64,000 nucleotides of DNA, taken from contig NW_002476327.1 in assembly GCF_000189635.1 (NCBI RefSeq), positions 62,001 to 126,000 of the forward strand, written 5' to 3'. Under the pieces are notes generated by a model. That model saw only the letters and a program-made list of their open reading frames with translations, did no database searches and was not told where the DNA came from. The position numbers and the translations under genes are program-made. Position 1 is the stretch's first letter. Each line of letters opens with the position of its first letter. Below, in pieces: positions 60,767 to 64,000 of the stretch. The stretch is from Tetrahymena thermophila SB210. Taxonomy: Eukaryota > Ciliophora > Oligohymenophorea > Hymenostomatida > Tetrahymenidae.

Positions 60767-63700
60767 GGGTTTTGATATTTTAAATATTAAAATGAATTTA
60801 AAATAATTTACTATTATTATAATTATTAATTTATTTATTTATTAAAAAATTAAGCTTTTATTTGTTTATTTTTTTTGAATTCTGCTTTTTTAAATTTATA
60901 TTTACTTTTTTTAAATTTAACTCATTTATTTTTATCATTTTAAACTTTTGCTTTGATTTGCAATTAATTAATTTCTTATAATATTATATTTTTTCTTCTA
61001 AATAACTAACTAACTAACCAATAAATAAAATAAATAAATATATTTTCTTCAATAATTAAAAAAGTAACAATTTATTTAGTGTTGAAAGAATATCAGACTT
61101 ATGTTCTGCTTTAGAATAGTGCACTAATCTCTCAAATTTGACATTAAAACTTTAGTAAAACAGTTTATTTGTTTATCTATTAGCTTTTTTAATTTTCTTT
61201 TAAAAATATATTTTTTTTCTTTATTAATTTAACTCATTTGTTTTTTAATTTTAAACATTTGGTTTGATTATTAATTAATTAGTTTCTCATTATCTTCATT
61301 TTAAATAATTAATTATATTTTAAATTTGCTTCTATATTTAAAAAGTGGAAAATAATTTGATGATAAAGCTTCAAAAGTCTTAGTTTCTAATTTAGCAAAA
61401 TGCACTAATATCTTAAATTTAACACTTAATCTTAAGTAAACTAAGTTTATTTTTTTATTTTGATATTTCTTAATTTAAAAATGAATTTAAAACAATATAA
61501 ATGACTCTATTAATTAATTTATTTATTAGCTTTTTATTTGATTTTTTTTTTTTATAAATTGCTTCTGTGTGTTTGTGTTTTTTTTTTCATTCTCATTAAT
61601 TTTTATTTTTAACTTTTGCTTTGATTATTAGTTATTTCATATTTTTTATTTATTTTTTTCCTTCTAAATAACTAATTATATATATATATTTCTTCTTTAA
61701 TTTTTAAAAGTTACAATTAAATTGGAGACGAAAATGCATCAGGCTTAGGTTCTGGATTAGGGAAGTGCACTAATCTGTCATATTTGATACTTAGTCTTTT
61801 GTAAAAACAGTTTATTCCTTTTAGATTTTAATAAGGAATTTAAAAACAAAAAAAGCATTTAAATTAATTTTGTCTAATAATTTTATATTTGGTTTATTAA
61901 CTCTTATTATTTCATATGTTGATTTTTCATTCTAGCTAACTAAGTATTAAATTTTTTTATTTTTTCCAAATCCTTAAATAGTGGAAATGAAATTGGTGTG
62001 GAAGGTGCTTAAGGTTTAGGTTCTGGTTTAGCAAAATGCGTTAATCTGTTAAATTTGTAACTTAATCTTACGTAAAAAAAAATTTTTTTGTTTTGGATTT
62101 TGATAGTTTTTAATAAAAATTAACATTGATTACTTTTCTTTTTATTTTTCTTGTTTTGCTTTTATTAATAATTAGTTAATGAAGCCATTTCTTATTATTT
62201 CATATTTTTGTCTTCATTTTCTCCTTCTAAATAAATAAATAAATAACTATTTATCTAAATATTTATTTTCTTCTATACATACTTAAAAAGTGACAATTAA
62301 ATTTGTAATGAAGGTTTATCTGGTTTAAGTTATGGTTTAGAAAAGTGCACTAATCTCTCAAATTTTACACTTGAAATTGGGTAAACACAGTTTATTTATT
62401 TTATTTTATTTTGTATTTTGATATTTTTTAATATAAAAATAAATTTTAATTAATTAATTGATTTATTTATTATATCTGTATCTTGAATTACTTTTCTTTT
62501 TTATTCTTTCTGAGTATTTATTTTTTCTTCTTAATTTAATTCATTTATCTTTCATTTTTCTACATTTTTCCTTCTAAATAACAAATTAACAATATATTTT
62601 TTCTTCTATAAAAAGTGCGAATTAAATTGGTGATGAAGGTATATCATGCATAGGTTCTGTTTTATCAAAATTTTCTAATCTCTCAAATTTGACACTTGAT
62701 TTTTCGTAAAAATAGTTTAGTTTATTTTTTTAGGATATTAATATTAGTTATTTATTTGATTGATTTTACCTTTTTTTATTCTGATTATTTTATTTTTTTC
62801 TTAATTTTACTTATTCCTATTTTGTTTTTATCAAGTTTTGCTTTGATTATTAACCAACTTATTTTTTTATTTCTTTTTATAAAATATATTTTCTTCATTT
62901 TTTCCATTCTAAATAACTAGTTAATTGTTTAAATTTTCTTAAATATTTGAAAAAGTAATAATTAAATTGGATTTGAAGGTGTGTCAGCCTTAACCTCTTC
63001 TTTAGCATAGTGCAATAATCTATCAAATTTGAAAATTTATCTTCAGTAAAAATAGTTTATTTGTTTTTTATTTTGATATTATTTAATAGAAAAATGAATT
63101 TAAAACAATGAAATTGTTTTAATGTAATTCATTCATTCATTTATTAAATTTTTATTTGATTTATTTTCCTTTTTAATTTTACTTGTGTGCTAATTTATTT
63201 TTTTTAATAAATTTAATGAATTATTTTTTCGCTTTCAATTTTAATATGATTATAAATTAATTAATTTCTTATCATCTCATATATTTTCTTAATTTTTCCA
63301 TTTTATAATATTTAATTATTTATTTTTTTATCAATCTTTAAAGTAACAATTAAGTTGGTGTCTAAGGCGATTTAGATTTTGATTTTGGAAAGTGCACTAA
63401 TCTCTAAAATTTGGAAATTTCTCTAAGGTAAACAAACAGTTTGTTTGTTTGTTTTGGATTTTGATATATTTAAATAAAAATAATATTGATTACATTTTTA
63501 TTTGATTTACTTTTCATTTTATTTGATCTTGTGTTTTTTATTTTTTCATTATTTAACTCATTCAAATCTTCAAATTTTGCTATGATGATCGATTAATTCA
63601 ATTCATATTATCACTTCTTTTTTCTTCATTATTTCTTTTCTAAATAATTAATTATTTTTATATTTCTTCTAAATTTTTTAAAAAGTAACAATTAAATTGG

Positions 63701-64000
63701 TGATGCAGGTGCATCAGGCTTAGGTTCAGGTTTAGGAAAGTGTACCAAACTCTCAAATTTAGTCCTTTTTCTTAAGTATAAACAGTTTATTTTGTTTTTG
63801 ATTTTGATATTTAAAAAAAAATGAATTAAAAATAATAAAGTTGTTTTAAAGTATTTATTATATTTTTATTTGATTTATTTTCATTTTCAAATTTTTTTTT
63901 TCATTAACTTATTATTATCTAAGATAACAAACATTCTCTTCATTTTTTCCTCTCACTAAAATTTAAATTTTTATATTTTCTCAATTATTTTAAAAGTCGA
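60640..64000 (+). CDS. Leucine-rich-repeat protein, exon-per-repeat gene (both ends missing)
   Basis: Repeat exons are 60640-60729, 61065-61154, 61346-61435, 61711-61800, 61982-62071, 62291-62380, 62616-62705, 62956-63045, 63344-63427 (84 bases) and 63686-63775; an eleventh opens at 63,997 and runs off the window. All others are 90 bases, begin after AAAAG or a similar acceptor, end before GTAAA/GTAGG/GTATA donors and keep the common phase. Core motif in many copies: D-E-G-x-S-G-L-G-S-G-L-x-K-C-T-N-L-S-N-L-T-L. The first exon is probably in or before the gap. The gene shares upstream sequence with the LRR gene at 2.1 kb, so the two are likely recent duplicates. A protein-binding role is presumed from the repeat type; no other domain is visible. 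Confidence 0.85.

Noticed and set aside
62851-62865. Possible chromosome-breakage sequence (TTAACCAACTTATTT)
   Set aside because: It has three mismatches to the 15-base Tetrahymena Cbs as I remember it, which tolerates very little variation, and it lies in an LRR intron.
62696-62920. Plus-strand hydrophobic open frame of 74 codons
   Set aside because: It begins at the end of LRR exon 62616-62705 and continues through its T-rich intron.
1-64000. CRISPR-like interpretation of the regularly spaced 90-base units
   Set aside because: The units are translated, diverged LRR exons with splice signals, not identical short repeats with unique spacers, and the organism is a eukaryote.
1-64000. tRNA or rRNA genes
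   Set aside because: I looked for GTTCRAATC-type B boxes and conserved rRNA segments on both strands and found none with a foldable context.

Overview
The window reads as nuclear DNA of a Tetrahymena-like ciliate. Long genes keep frame only if TAA and TAG encode glutamine and TGA is the sole stop. Introns are short, AT-rich and GT..AG, and the intergenic DNA is extremely AT-rich. With that code, the five exons of the 12.6-19.5 kb gene sum to 1,863 codons, the six of the FYVE gene to 326, the two of the Rab gene to 199 and the two of the phosphodiesterase gene to 337, all exactly in frame. No telomeric repeats and no good chromosome-breakage sequence were seen, so macronuclear versus germline origin is left open. 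One 100-base assembly gap lies at 59,991-60,090.

Layout. (1) 1-10.4 kb, plus strand: the 3' end of one leucine-rich-repeat (LRR) gene, then a complete-looking LRR gene in which nearly every repeat is its own 90-base exon. (2) 10.4-12.5 kb: a hypothetical ORF and a decayed LRR gene end. (3) 12.6-19.5 kb: a 1,862-residue multi-pass membrane protein of the ciliate PAS/TmcB-like family. (4) 20.9-21.4 kb: a small cysteine-rich surface protein. (5) 23.5-25.7 kb: a FYVE-type zinc-finger/coiled-coil protein, then an unresolved multi-exon gene (26-27.5 kb). (6) 28.1-34 kb, minus strand: a Rab-like GTPase and a glycerophosphodiester phosphodiesterase. (7) 35.9-41.6 kb, plus strand: three tandem secreted SIMPL-domain (DUF541) proteins, two of them inside a 2.3-kb duplication. 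(8) 43.5-58.5 kb: five small secreted proteins that share an eight-cysteine spacing; four lie in recently duplicated 1.4-1.9 kb units. (9) 47.9-53.5 kb, minus strand: another LRR gene wedged between those units. (10) 59.6-64 kb, plus strand: a fourth LRR gene, preceded by a copy of the sequence found upstream of the LRR gene at 2.1 kb and running off the window.

Two systems dominate. In the LRR genes every exon is a multiple of three, starts with one base and ends with two bases of a split codon, and is flanked by look-alike introns. Units can therefore be gained, lost, fused or trimmed without breaking frame, and the window shows most of those stages. The eight-cysteine family keeps a constant signal peptide and C-terminal anchor tail around a varying middle, a surface-antigen-like design. 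Both are interleaved and repeatedly duplicated, which marks this as a fast-evolving region; the 12.6-34 kb block looks like ordinary single-copy genes.
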